17,334 nucleotides of DNA from an uncultured Bacteroidales bacterium (GCA_947177325.1 CAMWUH010000016.1:1-17334), one strand, 5' to 3'; shown: positions 7,785 through 17,000, counted from the stretch's first letter. Numbers and translations: made by a program. Notes: generated from the letters alone by a model not told the origin.

Positions 7785-9413
7785 TTAGCGGTCCATATCG
7801 GGCACGATATAGTCGAGCGAGCCACCGATGGTGATAAGGTCGGCAATTTTTTGACCTTCCGTGATATGGTCAACCACGCCGGCCAAGGGCAAGCAGGGAG
7901 GGGCAATTTTCAGGCGATAAGGCTTGGTAGTTCCGTCACTCTCGAGATAGAGTGCAAACACACCGCGGCAACCTTCTACAACCTGATACCAGTGGCCAAC
8001 GGGCAATTTGAGCACTTTGGGCACTTTGGCGCAGATTTCGCCTTCGGGAATTTTGTCGATGATTTGAGCAATGATGTCGGCTGATTGCTGAATTTCTGCA
8101 ACACGACATTTGAAACGAGCCATTGAATCGCCCTCAGTCATAATGACCTGTTCGAAATTAAGCTCGGGGTAGATGCTGTAGGGATCGGTTTTGCGCACGT
8201 CGCAAGCCCAACCTGAAGCGCGGCCTGAAGGGCCGGTGATTGCGTAGGATATAGCGTCTTCGCGGCTAAGCACACCAATACCGTTCATGCGGCCTTTGGC
8301 AATTACGTTGCCGGTGAAGATTTTGTTATATTCTTTGATGTTTTTGGGCACTACTGCGAGCAACTCCTTAACATCTTTCACAAAGTCAGGGTCGAGATCG
8401 GCCATTACTCCACCGATAACATCATAATTGAATGTCATGCGTGCACCGCAAGTTTTGTCCATTATATCGAGGATTTGCTCGCGAACGCGCAACGTGTAGA
8501 ACAACATTGTGGTAGCGCCCAAGTCCATGCAATAGGTGCCGATAAACAAGCAGTGAGAAGCTATACGCGACAACTCATCCATAATCACGCGGATGTATTG
8601 AGCGCGCTTGGGCACTTCAATGCCTGCTGCTTTTTCATAAAGCATGCAAAGTCCGTGGTGATAGTTATGAGCCGAGAAATAGTCCAGACGGTCCATGAAG
8701 TGGAGAGTCTGTTGATAAGTCAATCCCTCGCTGAGTTTCTCAACTCCGCGGTGGATATAACCCATATAAACATCGATTTTCTTGATGGTTTCGCCATCGA
8801 TTGCAGTGCGGAAACGCAACACACCGTGAGTTGCAGGGTGCTGCGGGCCGATGTTGACCACGAAGTCATCTTTTTGGAATATGGGTCGTGTTTTCTTTTC
8901 AATTTTACCGTTGGGACCTTCAAGCCACATATCGGTGGTGTCGAGCTGACGTTCGTTCTCAATAGAAACAGGGTTGAGCTCGGGATTGGCGTCGTAATCC
9001 TTTCGCAAGGGGTAGCCTACCCAGTCAACACTGAGGAACAAACGGCGCATATCCATATTGTTAATGAAAATTATGCCGAAGAAGTCGTAAACTTCGCGCT
9101 CGTAGATACCGGCCACAGCCCAAAGGTCAGAAACCGAATGTAGCATGGGGTTGTCGCGATCAGCGGTAGTTACCTTGATTGACACAGTTGTGCCATGAGT
9201 TGTAGAGTTGAGGAAGTAGACACATCCGAGCTCTTTTTGCCAGTCCATACCAACGATGGTCATAAGATAGTCAAACGACAAATCTTTGTCATCGCGCAAG
9301 GTAGCAGCCAGGTCGTGAAGTTGTGCATCTGCAATATTAATCGTCAACACGTCAGCTTCCTCAAAGGTTGCTTGAGGAAAGAGTTTTGCGATTTTTTCCT
9401 GCAATTGTGCCAT
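7785..9413 (-). CDS. nuoCD: NADH-quinone oxidoreductase fused subunits C and D
   Basis: One polypeptide carries the NuoC and NuoD parts of the complex I peripheral arm, which together cradle cluster N2 and the quinone head. From the chosen ATG the protein has 542 residues. The NuoC domain (about 1-145) contains YEREVYDFFGI (104-114) and LRKDYD (136-141). The NuoD domain starts near 187 with NIGPQHPATHG and ends SLDYIVPDMDR. Such fusions are known in Bacteroidetes and in E. coli. The frame extends upstream to a TTG at 9464, but the ATG at 9413 (MAQLQEKIAKLF) opens the recognisable NuoC-like helix and avoids a low-complexity leader, so it is preferred. nuoB ends 67 bases upstream of that start. 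Confidence 0.95.
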   Translation of the reverse strand: MAQLQEKIAKLFPQATFEEADVLTINIADAQLHDLAATLRDDKDLSFDYLMTIVGMDWQKELGCVYFLNSTTHGTTVSIKVTTADRDNPMLHSVSDLWAVAGIYEREVYDFFGIIFINNMDMRRLFLSVDWVGYPLRKDYDANPELNPVSIENERQLDTTDMWLEGPNGKIEKKTRPIFQKDDFVVNIGPQHPATHGVLRFRTAIDGETIKKIDVYMGYIHRGVEKLSEGLTYQQTLHFMDRLDYFSAHNYHHGLCMLYEKAAGIEVPKRAQYIRVIMDELSRIASHCLFIGTYCMDLGATTMLFYTLRVREQILDIMDKTCGARMTFNYDVIGGVMADLDPDFVKDVKELLAVVPKNIKEYNKIFTGNVIAKGRMNGIGVLSREDAISYAITGPSGRASGWACDVRKTDPYSIYPELNFEQVIMTEGDSMARFKCRVAEIQQSADIIAQIIDKIPEGEICAKVPKVLKLPVGHWYQVVEGCRGVFALYLESDGTTKPYRLKIAPPCLPLAGVVDHITEGQKIADLITIGGSLDYIVPDMDR

Positions 9414-9480
9414 ATCGATATGATTGGTTATTGAAGTGGTTTTAAATTGAAAAGTGGTGGGCAATCAGTTAATGATGCGA

Positions 9481-10077
9481 TTAGTCGAGCGGATGGTCTT
9501 TAAAAAACTCGGTTTGACGTTCCTGACGGTTACGGCCGCCGAAGAATCGCTCAACTTTAATTTTGCGAGAAAGCTGCATGATGCCGTAAATCATAGCCTC
9601 GGGGCGCGGAGGACAACCGGGCACGTAAACATCGACAGGCACAATATCTTCAATGCCGCGAGCAACGTGATATGATTTACGGAAAGGACCGCCGGAGATT
9701 GCGCATGAGCCACAAGCAATCACATATTTGGGCTCGGCAAGCTGGTCGTACAAGCGGCGCAACACCGGAGCCATGCGATTAACGATCGTGCCGGCCACCA
9801 TGATAAAGTCGGCCTGACGAGGTGAGGCACGAGCAACTTCCCAGCCGAAACGCGCCATGTCAAAGCGCGCTGCACCAAGCGACACGAATTCAATGCCGCA
9901 GCAACTGGTGGCGAAGGTGAGTGGCCAGAGCGAGTTAGACCGCCCCCAGTTGATAAGCTTGTCGAGACTGCCAACGAGCACATTGGCGCCTGAATCCTGA
10001 AGCTCTTTTACGAGCTTCTCGATAGCTTCATTATCTTTCCATGCCTCGTAGGGCATGCTCTTAGTTGTTATTTCCAT
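9481..10077 (-). CDS. nuoB: NADH-quinone oxidoreductase subunit B (holds Fe-S cluster N2)
   Basis: NuoB binds the terminal 4Fe-4S cluster N2 that passes electrons to quinone. In the 198-residue protein the four expected ligands are visible: the tandem pair C59-C60 in TSCCGIEF, C125 in ACGSCAISGG, and C155 in GCPPRPEA. The quinone-site segment RFDMARFGWEVARASPRQAD is also conserved. The frame is open to a TTG at 10098, but the ATG at 10077 is preferred because an AGGAG lies 7 bases before it. This start overlaps the nuoA stop by 10 bases, which points to translational coupling. The C-terminal tail after about residue 180 is charged and unremarkable. Confidence 0.96.
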   Translation of the reverse strand: MEITTKSMPYEAWKDNEAIEKLVKELQDSGANVLVGSLDKLINWGRSNSLWPLTFATSCCGIEFVSLGAARFDMARFGWEVARASPRQADFIMVAGTIVNRMAPVLRRLYDQLAEPKYVIACGSCAISGGPFRKSYHVARGIEDIVPVDVYVPGCPPRPEAMIYGIMQLSRKIKVERFFGGRNRQERQTEFFKDHPLD

Positions 10078-10445
10078 TTCAACGCTCCTTTCCGCCAAGC
10101 GTAAGCAAGGCCCAAAACGAGGAAACCAAAGAATACGGCTATACTGATCAATCCGCCTTGTCCGAGCTCTTTAACTCTGACTGCCCAGGGATAGAGGAAA
10201 ATTGTTTCGACGTCAAACATCAGAAACAATATCGCAAAAAGATAATACCCTACCGAGAAGCGTGTCATTGACACACCGCGAGTAGGGATACCACATTCAT
10301 ACGCTTCACCTTTCTGGGGATTGTAGGTACGAGGCGAAATCAGCCCCGCAATCAACAATGCCAATGCCACCAAACCGATACCCGTCAAAAGGGCAACGAG
10401 GGCAAGCATGCCGTTGTTTTCGATTCCGAAAATTGATGCTAACAT
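10068..10445 (-). CDS. nuoA: NADH-quinone oxidoreductase subunit A (membrane arm)
   Basis: NuoA is a small membrane subunit of complex I next to NuoH at the quinone entrance. The 125 residues show three hydrophobic helices (about 12-36, 66-86, 94-116). The conserved loop YECGIPTRG, followed by RFSVGYYLFAILFLMFDVET, carries the family's Y-E-C-G and F-D-V-E signatures. Length is normal. It is the first gene of the nuo run, starting at an ATG at 10445, about 165 bases downstream of a Bacteroidetes-type -7 box. Its 3' end overlaps nuoB by 10 bases. Confidence 0.96.
   Translation of the reverse strand: MLASIFGIENNGMLALVALLTGIGLVALALLIAGLISPRTYNPQKGEAYECGIPTRGVSMTRFSVGYYLFAILFLMFDVETIFLYPWAVRVKELGQGGLISIAVFFGFLVLGLAYAWRKGALKWK
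10085..10089 (-). promoter_or_regulatory. Shine-Dalgarno-like site deciding the nuoB start
   Basis: AGGAG on the minus strand lies inside the 3' end of nuoA, with 7 bases before the ATG at 10077. It supports that ATG over the upstream TTG at 10098. Shine-Dalgarno sites are weak or absent before most other genes here, as usual in Bacteroidetes. Confidence 0.55.
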
Positions 10446-10612
10446 TATAATTGGTTACAGTTAATAGTTTCGATTTAAAGTTTGTGAAGGAGCATTGTGC
10501 AGCTTTGTCGCCAAAAATTTCAAAACAAGAGACACGCCAATAACAATTTGACACTCTGATAATTACCACAATTTTAGCGCTTTTTGTGCTGACACAATTA
10601 GACTTTTCGCCA

Positions 10613-10620
10613 CAAAGATA
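10613..10620 (-). promoter_or_regulatory. Probable promoter (-7 box) of the nuo-atp operon
   Basis: TATCTTTG on the minus strand matches the Bacteroidales -7 consensus TAnnTTTG exactly. It would place the transcript start near 10605 and give nuoA a leader of about 160 bases. No clean -33 TTTG is seen at the expected 19-21-base distance; the upstream 40 bases are A/T-rich instead. The leader contains a weak 5-base-pair hairpin (10576-10590). No equally good box was found before atpD, so this may serve the whole nuo-atp run. The rest of 10446-10698 holds no gene, and no convincing terminator for ribD. Confidence 0.55.
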
Positions 10621-10698
10621 GCAATTTTATCGCAATCTCAGTTACATTTTTTTGCACTTTTATAAAAAAAGTTTTCAACAACGCCGGCAGATGCGGGT

Positions 10699-11652
10699 TT
10701 AGGTCAGCGACCTGCGTTCAATTACGGTAATTGTATTATTTCCAATTTTACTCTTGGTTATCCTTACGGCAGAGGGGATAACTATGGAAGGAGCAGTGTG
10801 GCGACCGCACTCGCCGAGAATATCGGGTGAGGTTTCTATGCGTAGACAATCCCACATCTCCGCCTCAAGCATTGAGTTGAGGAAGCGAGGACCCGCTTCA
10901 ACCAACACCGATGTAACGCCTTGACTGTAAAGTTTAGCCATAAGCTCCAGGGGATTAACCGATACGTCAACTATCACCCGACGCGGTGACGGACCGGGGA
11001 AAGAACGCACATTAAGTTGCGCGCCGTCGGCCTCAACAGTGGCAAGTGTGGAAAGAATGGCATCATTTAAGGCTCGCTCGCGATGCACTATCACGCCACC
11101 CAACGAGGTTGAGAATTTGAATGGCTTGCCATCTGCGCTTCGGTCAGAGTCCATAAATCCGTCGCTACTCTGAGCCCATTTCAGAGTGATATAAGGGCGT
11201 TGAAGGGTGTGAGCTGCAAAAAATTTTTTATTCAGAGCAATACTCTCTTCGGCGAGTACGCCGGTCACGACTTCAATGCCCGCCTCTTGAAGCATAGAGA
11301 TACCACGCCCTGCCACTTTCGAAAAGGGGTCGACTGCTCCCACCACAACACGCGGAATTTTTTTATCGATTATCAACTGAGCGCAGGGAGGCGTCTTCCC
11401 GTAATGAGCGCAAGGTTCCAAGGTTACATACATCGTTGACTGCTGCAGCAGATAGCGGTCGGCTTCCCTGACTGACGCTATAGCGTTGACTTCGGCATGG
11501 CCTTGACCGCATCGATGGTGCCATCCCTCCCCTATTATGCGACCGTTGGCCACAATAACAGCGCCGACCATAGGGTTGGGGTGAGTATAATAAGGTGATA
11601 GTGCCGCTAATTGAAGCGCGCGGCGCATATATTTCAAATCGTATTCCATCAT
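10699..11652 (-). CDS. ribD: Riboflavin biosynthesis deaminase/reductase RibD, reductase domain shortened
   Basis: RibD makes two consecutive steps of riboflavin synthesis: deamination of the GTP-derived pyrimidine and NADPH reduction of its ribose side chain. The N-terminal deaminase is complete: zinc site H52-A-E54 and C81/C90 in PCAHYGKTPPC. The reductase domain starts near 152 (RPYITLKWAQSSDG). It departs from the family: the usual V-G-x-x-T...D-[DN]-P is STLAT...DGA at 201-211, and strand RRVIVDV (224-230) runs straight into NPLELMAKLYSQGVTSVLVEAGP. Other RibD proteins have about 50 more residues there. Total length is 317 against the usual 350-370. Its ATG overlaps the upstream stop by 4 bases (ATGA); a second ATG follows directly. 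Confidence 0.92.
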   Translation of the reverse strand: MMEYDLKYMRRALQLAALSPYYTHPNPMVGAVIVANGRIIGEGWHHRCGQGHAEVNAIASVREADRYLLQQSTMYVTLEPCAHYGKTPPCAQLIIDKKIPRVVVGAVDPFSKVAGRGISMLQEAGIEVVTGVLAEESIALNKKFFAAHTLQRPYITLKWAQSSDGFMDSDRSADGKPFKFSTSLGGVIVHRERALNDAILSTLATVEADGAQLNVRSFPGPSPRRVIVDVSVNPLELMAKLYSQGVTSVLVEAGPRFLNSMLEAEMWDCLRIETSPDILGECGRHTAPSIVIPSAVRITKSKIGNNTITVIERRSLT

Positions 11653-14600
11653 TTAACTATTATCGATGTTGAAGCTGAATGGGCGGTAAATTCCGGCGCC
11701 ATCTGACTTTGCAGCGTAGCTACTCCTGCCGAGAAGTCTCCACGATTATTAACCTTCATTTCATATTCAATCACAAATTTGCCTTTGGGAAGGCGGTCGA
11801 TAAACAGATTTGTGGCAGCGTCGCGATTTTCGAGATAGAAGCCCAGCCCACCAGAATAGACATAGTGGGGAGTTACAATTTCCGGCTCAAAAGTAGCAGC
11901 GCGATTGTCCACTATTGTCACATAGTCAACTATGCGCTTTGAGTCGATAATCAACCTGACCTTGACAGTTTCGCCTAATTGCAACTGATTGCTGATGCCC
12001 CATTTGCCGGCGCGATTGACCAAAATTTGTTTTTCGATAGAGAGTTCATCGGTGCTTGAGGCTTTGATGTTGCGCATCGCTTTAGTTGACTCAACCACAA
12101 TAGCGCCCCATGCCGGTCCGGCTGATTGGCGGGTAATTTCCAAATTGCCCCCATCACTGCTCAACCGAGCTTCCACCGTGCCGCAGAGCCTGTCAACCGT
12201 ATTGACATCAATGGATGAACCATCAACCGTAATTGTCACGCTGTCGCTGATTGAGGTCCATTTGCTGCCTGAGCAGATTATCGCTGCTATTGCGGCAGAG
12301 GCAGCCCGGGAGTCACCCCATCCGGTAGTTAGTTTTGCCAACAACAGCCACTGTCGCAATTGGTCAACCACCTCGCTGTCAGGCTTGATTTGGGCGAATG
12401 CCTCCAACACTTCAGCCGTTGAGCGTAAGGAGGTACGAGCCCAGGCCGGGCCGGCAGAGAGTCCGTCAAAAAATCGTCCCTGCTTTTTATTATATGTGGA
12501 AAATTCGGTTATTGAAGCCAAGATTTCATTAGCTACTTTCTCGTAGCCCACTCGATTGAGAACTCGGGCCAAGTATGCTTTATCAGCTATAGAAGAATTT
12601 TTCCATTGCTCTGACATAACTTTGTAGGCTCGCTCATTGGCTCGGACGGCCGTGTTGCCGGGAGCATAGAATTTAAATGAAGCGCAGAGCGTGGCGAATG
12701 TTTCGTCGTGACCCAACGGTTGCTTCTTGAGAATTTCTCTTACATTATTCTCAAGGAAGCTCATTCCGTTGATAATAATTTGCCTTGCATCATCTGGAAG
12801 TTCGCCGCCCATATCTACAAGTTGAGCAAATACTTCAAGAACTGATTGAGTGGCCCACACTGACGACTCGTTAAAGCCATTACTCCAACGGAAACCACCA
12901 TCGCTGTTTTGAAAATCTTTCAGATTGCCAATCATCTTGGCTAACTCAGATTTCACCTTCATCTCATCCAAAACGGAATACAATCGGCTTAGTTGCTCAT
13001 TTTCGTCAACAGCCACCTGCACCCACGGAGTTGAAGCTAAATCAAGTTGGGCGATCGAACTTTCGGCTCCAAGTTTACTTTCTTTATGCTCGGCTGCCAT
13101 TGTGGCAATTCCTTGAGCCACTTCAGGATTTTCGCGAATAATTTGATGTGCCACGACTAAGGCAAACAGAGTTGATGCCGTTGATATTGAGGTCAAGTGA
13201 CCATCAGCGCTAAGCACCGGCAAAGCTGACACTACTTCCCATATCGGGTTGGCGGAGAATGTCAGCGCCACATCGCTGTCTATGCCCTCTTTTTCTTGCT
13301 CTACCGCGTAACTGTCTTCATCAGGAGCTAAATAAAAAGTTGATGAGTCAACAACTCGTTGCGACGCCGCGAGCACAGGCACTGTGTGCATTTCTGCATC
13401 AGTGTAATTACCAGCCTTTACTGACACCTTCACTACCACGCCACTCCAGTCAGTTTCCACCTTAAGCGGAGAGGTAACGGCGGCTGACTTACGAGGCTCG
13501 ATTTCTACTTTACTTGTTATCGAGGGGCACACCTCCTCGTCGGTAAAGGGGTTACAGAATTTCACTACAACAAAGCAGTCGGCCACGCTGTCAGTGGCAT
13601 TATTAATCGTGCTGACTAACTCCACCTCATCCCCTTGGCGGAGGAAGCGAGGAGCATTAACAGAAACCATTACGGGCTTTGATGAAATAATTTCACCTGT
13701 CCAATTTGCCGTTAACGCATTGACCGTCCAAGCAGCCAGATTCATTGCCCAAGTGGTGTTGGCATCAGGTACGGTCCACTTAATTTCGGCTTTGCCGTCT
13801 TCACCAATCAGAATGTCAGGTAGAAAAAGCGCCAAAGGCACCTCAGCCGGGCGATATGTCACCTCCTCTTCCTGAACGTTGCCACTGCCTGAATCGAAAG
13901 AGTTTTCAACCGCACATTCGGTCAACATCATATTCTCTGCAACGCAATCCTCTTCGACTGTTTCCGTAATACTCGCACCCCTAACCATCATTTTAGACGC
14001 AGAAGAATAAAAAACTCCTGATCCATATTCATTAAGATAGAACAATTGAGGCACTTCCAAGCGACGGTTCATTTTCACCTTTCGTGTATAGGACGATGAA
14101 TTAAATTGCTGAGTAGGCGCTACCATCCGGCTGCTTACAGAGACTTTGTAAATATAAGGAGTAGCCAAGTTTAACCGATAACTCTCAATAGCATCAACCG
14201 CTTTGGAATAAATATCAAGGAATGCTGCTCCGGCGCGCAAAGTTCCGGCAGCATCAGTCAACTTGATTGTAAGCGTTTCCTCTGCTCCGGAGGTGGTTAC
14301 TTTACGCAAGTTTTCTATCTCAACCTTAAGTTGCGATGCCGGGTCGGGACGATGGAGCGAAACCTTAACTTCATCACTCTCTCCATTCTTGATAGCCATA
14401 AGGGTTACCTCGGCATCATTTTCCCCATCAGGAATTTCAACCTCGATAACGTGCATACCCGGTTCAACCACAAGCCACTCTGTTGAGATAATCTTAGCGT
14501 TGCAAGTGACAACTTTGAGTATATTGGTTTTGTCGGCCGTGGTGCCAACCTTAAATTCAGCTTTTTCGTTAGCTCCCGGCTCTATTAAAGTTTTCGGAGT

Positions 14601-16949
14601 CCACAGGAGTTTGAGCGAGGGCGAGAGCTTGTCATCATCGCGGTAACCCACAACTTCAGTGTCGCTGCTCTCAGCATCGTTATCATCTTTCTCAAATTCA
14701 TCAGTCAACCCAACCGCTTTTAACAAGTAGGTGCCCGACGGGAGTGAGCTCAAATCAATTTTGAGTTTGTCAGTTGATGTTTCTCCTTTAAAACGATAGG
14801 TTTTCCCCTCAGCCCCTTTTTGAGTAAAGGTCAGTTCGACCGGAGCAACCACCTCTTCACCAAGCGAGTTGCATACGAAAATAGGGAGCTCGGCTTGCTG
14901 CGAAACATTGATATTATCCATGTAGCCCATGACTATGTGCATTCGTTTGGCGAGTGCTATTGTCATTGAAGCCTCATGGCTTTCGCCCGAAGTTGCGACT
15001 ACTGTAAGCTTCGCCGAGAGCAAACCATCAGGATATGGTAATTTTTTATCAAGATCTTCTTGGAGCATTCGGAATGTCATAACACCGCCGGCATCAAACT
15101 CCACAGCAACCTTAATAACCTCTTTCTCATCACTGTTTCCTCGCCACCATGCAAATCGCTGGTCATTTTTCAGCTCGAGCTCTGCCGATGCCACCTGCAC
15201 CGGGAATCCGGCATAAGTCATTGCCGACCCTTTAATCATCAATAAGCTATCTTCCATTGTCATTGAATCGAGCTTTACTTCAAAGGTGGGCAATTTGTAG
15301 TCAGATACCATAACGTTCCGGCCTCCAATCCGGCGCCCGGCGTAATCAGCGGTTATATAGTAATAGCCGGTCAATCCGCCTTCCGGTAAATCAAACTCTC
15401 CCCGGGCGCGTCCCATAGCGTCTGTAGTAACCTCAACCTCTGCCAGTTGCTTATGGTTAACATCGTGTAGAGTTACATTCAGAGCCAAATCGTTTCCAAC
15501 AAACTTCAGGTTACCTTCGCTGCCAAACACTATTACCGACCATTCCATCTTGTCGCCCGGTCGGTATACGGCAAGCGATGTGTTGATGTTGGCAACATTG
15601 ACCCGCTCTTTCTCGGCAGGCTCACGATAGCCCAATGCAAGTCCTGCAGCAAACCGATCTCTGCCGCGAATGGGATAGTAATTGACCCACTCTTTCATAT
15701 TTTCCACCTTTACCAAGCCGGCTTTGTTGGTTGGCCCGAAAGTTGATAAATATTTACTCGACCACCCCCGGGTAGCGCTGAAGTTAACACCCGATTGGGG
15801 AGCTCCCGATATCAAATTGACTGCATAAAGCCATGGACAGCCATAACCCTGAAGCGCCATAGTGGTCAAATCAGAGCAACGCATTAAACGGTAGTTATTA
15901 TTTGAATTTTCTGCCAACTTGGCAACAAATGTATATGCACCATAATTATCGGGCACATAACATAACTCGGTTTCCCCTTCAAACAACATTTCCCCATCGA
16001 CATGACAATGTAGAGTCGCAATTTTTTTGAAGGTCTGATTTAGATCTTTAGCCGAAATATCATCACCAGCACCGGCTATTCCAAAACTGTTGCTATAGTA
16101 AACGTCAATATCAATATCGTTGATATTCTCTACATTCACTTTGACTGTCATCGGCAATCCCTTCGCCACTTGCGACGGATAAATCAATGTCACTCCTTTT
16201 TTCTCCAATCTGGCCAACTCAGCTTTTAGCTTGTCGATAAAAACAAAATTTCCGTTATTATCAACAAAATCTTTCAATAGCTTATAATTCGCTTTATATG
16301 CGTTGGGAGTTAGCAGAATTAAACCGGCGAAAGGGGTAGACTTGTTGGCTTCGTAGAGAGAGCATTGAGTTGGAGCATCAACTTTCAGGCCTAACACGGT
16401 TTCGGTCATTATCAACCCAACCCGTTCAGGCGTTCCTTCCGCTATATTCCTGTCCATGCAATCAATTATTGAGCCGGCCACAGATTTAACTTCGCCATCA
16501 ACATCGGTCGGCACTTCCATGCCGTCAAAAATATTGTTGGCGCCTATTTTTTTCAGTATGTTAAGACATTCAGTGCCCACTGAGCTCAGTGCCGACCCAT
16601 AAAGCTGACGCGAGTCGTCGTCAATTCTTATGACATCACAAATTGCCTCTGTTGGGATGGCGGCAAGCAATTTCTGATTAGGAATAACAGCAAGCGAGCA
16701 AAGTCGGGCAATTTCATGCTTAAATTGAGGAACTGCCCAAAGCGTAATTTCTGTGGAATCACTTTCAACTTCAGTCGAGCCTTGAAGTTGCCAGCGGCGA
16801 CGGTCGTAATACTTTTCCAGAAACTTCGCCTCAAGCATCGCCATTACTGATTGCATTAACCCATCAGTTGACTGTTGCCGTATCTGCCGGGTACGGTTGA
16901 TAACATTTACAATTGAATCGGGCGAAATTTCCTCCTGAGCTCTTGCCAA
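11649..16949 (-). CDS. Alpha-2-macroglobulin-like protein, 5' end apparently missing
   Basis: These large secreted or envelope proteins trap proteases that cleave a bait region. Over 1766 codons the Bacteroidetes architecture is clear: helical N-region, MG domains with VYRPGDKMEW (about 460) and VSDYKLPTFEV (about 546-557), a Ser/Glu-rich bait-like stretch (about 975-1035), the A2M core FLPDILIGEDGKAEIKW, VNAPRFLRQGDEVEL (about 1092-1106), a helical toroid domain (about 1235-1560), and a closing MG domain ending QMAPEFTAHS. The thioester position reads T1253-S-I-S instead of C-x-E-Q. The listed start is a TTG. The frame stays open only to a TAA at 17003-17001, with no ATG, signal peptide or lipobox. 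Related proteins begin with a signal peptide, so the 5' end is probably lost. It overlaps ribD by 4 bases. Confidence 0.85.
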   Translation of the reverse strand: MARAQEEISPDSIVNVINRTRQIRQQSTDGLMQSVMAMLEAKFLEKYYDRRRWQLQGSTEVESDSTEITLWAVPQFKHEIARLCSLAVIPNQKLLAAIPTEAICDVIRIDDDSRQLYGSALSSVGTECLNILKKIGANNIFDGMEVPTDVDGEVKSVAGSIIDCMDRNIAEGTPERVGLIMTETVLGLKVDAPTQCSLYEANKSTPFAGLILLTPNAYKANYKLLKDFVDNNGNFVFIDKLKAELARLEKKGVTLIYPSQVAKGLPMTVKVNVENINDIDIDVYYSNSFGIAGAGDDISAKDLNQTFKKIATLHCHVDGEMLFEGETELCYVPDNYGAYTFVAKLAENSNNNYRLMRCSDLTTMALQGYGCPWLYAVNLISGAPQSGVNFSATRGWSSKYLSTFGPTNKAGLVKVENMKEWVNYYPIRGRDRFAAGLALGYREPAEKERVNVANINTSLAVYRPGDKMEWSVIVFGSEGNLKFVGNDLALNVTLHDVNHKQLAEVEVTTDAMGRARGEFDLPEGGLTGYYYITADYAGRRIGGRNVMVSDYKLPTFEVKLDSMTMEDSLLMIKGSAMTYAGFPVQVASAELELKNDQRFAWWRGNSDEKEVIKVAVEFDAGGVMTFRMLQEDLDKKLPYPDGLLSAKLTVVATSGESHEASMTIALAKRMHIVMGYMDNINVSQQAELPIFVCNSLGEEVVAPVELTFTQKGAEGKTYRFKGETSTDKLKIDLSSLPSGTYLLKAVGLTDEFEKDDNDAESSDTEVVGYRDDDKLSPSLKLLWTPKTLIEPGANEKAEFKVGTTADKTNILKVVTCNAKIISTEWLVVEPGMHVIEVEIPDGENDAEVTLMAIKNGESDEVKVSLHRPDPASQLKVEIENLRKVTTSGAEETLTIKLTDAAGTLRAGAAFLDIYSKAVDAIESYRLNLATPYIYKVSVSSRMVAPTQQFNSSSYTRKVKMNRRLEVPQLFYLNEYGSGVFYSSASKMMVRGASITETVEEDCVAENMMLTECAVENSFDSGSGNVQEEEVTYRPAEVPLALFLPDILIGEDGKAEIKWTVPDANTTWAMNLAAWTVNALTANWTGEIISSKPVMVSVNAPRFLRQGDEVELVSTINNATDSVADCFVVVKFCNPFTDEEVCPSITSKVEIEPRKSAAVTSPLKVETDWSGVVVKVSVKAGNYTDAEMHTVPVLAASQRVVDSSTFYLAPDEDSYAVEQEKEGIDSDVALTFSANPIWEVVSALPVLSADGHLTSISTASTLFALVVAHQIIRENPEVAQGIATMAAEHKESKLGAESSIAQLDLASTPWVQVAVDENEQLSRLYSVLDEMKVKSELAKMIGNLKDFQNSDGGFRWSNGFNESSVWATQSVLEVFAQLVDMGGELPDDARQIIINGMSFLENNVREILKKQPLGHDETFATLCASFKFYAPGNTAVRANERAYKVMSEQWKNSSIADKAYLARVLNRVGYEKVANEILASITEFSTYNKKQGRFFDGLSAGPAWARTSLRSTAEVLEAFAQIKPDSEVVDQLRQWLLLAKLTTGWGDSRAASAAIAAIICSGSKWTSISDSVTITVDGSSIDVNTVDRLCGTVEARLSSDGGNLEITRQSAGPAWGAIVVESTKAMRNIKASSTDELSIEKQILVNRAGKWGISNQLQLGETVKVRLIIDSKRIVDYVTIVDNRAATFEPEIVTPHYVYSGGLGFYLENRDAATNLFIDRLPKGKFVIEYEMKVNNRGDFSAGVATLQSQMAPEFTAHSASTSIIVK

Positions 16950-17000
16950 TGCTACTTCAAGGCAGCTTGTTGATAGCTTTTGTTTAGCTTGGCTGGACAG

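Noticed and set aside
8475..9143. Plus-strand open frame of 222 codons opposite nuoCD
   Set aside because: It lies wholly antisense to a strongly conserved gene and has no recognisable domain; long antisense frames arise from the codon use of the real gene.
9414..9464. TTG start for nuoCD at 9464
   Set aside because: The 17 added residues look non-conserved, and the ATG at 9413 opens the recognisable NuoC-like sequence.
10078..10098. TTG start for nuoB at 10098
   Set aside because: The ATG at 10077 has an AGGAG 7 bases upstream and gives the short overlap with nuoA expected for coupled genes.
10656..10672. AT-rich stem ACTTTT/AAAAGT after ribD as a terminator
   Set aside because: Only six A/T-dominated pairs and no T-run on the 3' side in the minus-strand transcript.
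11989..12546. Plus-strand open frame of 185 codons opposite the macroglobulin gene
   Set aside because: Low-complexity Ser/Ala/Leu-rich translation without family motifs, antisense to a clearly conserved coding region.
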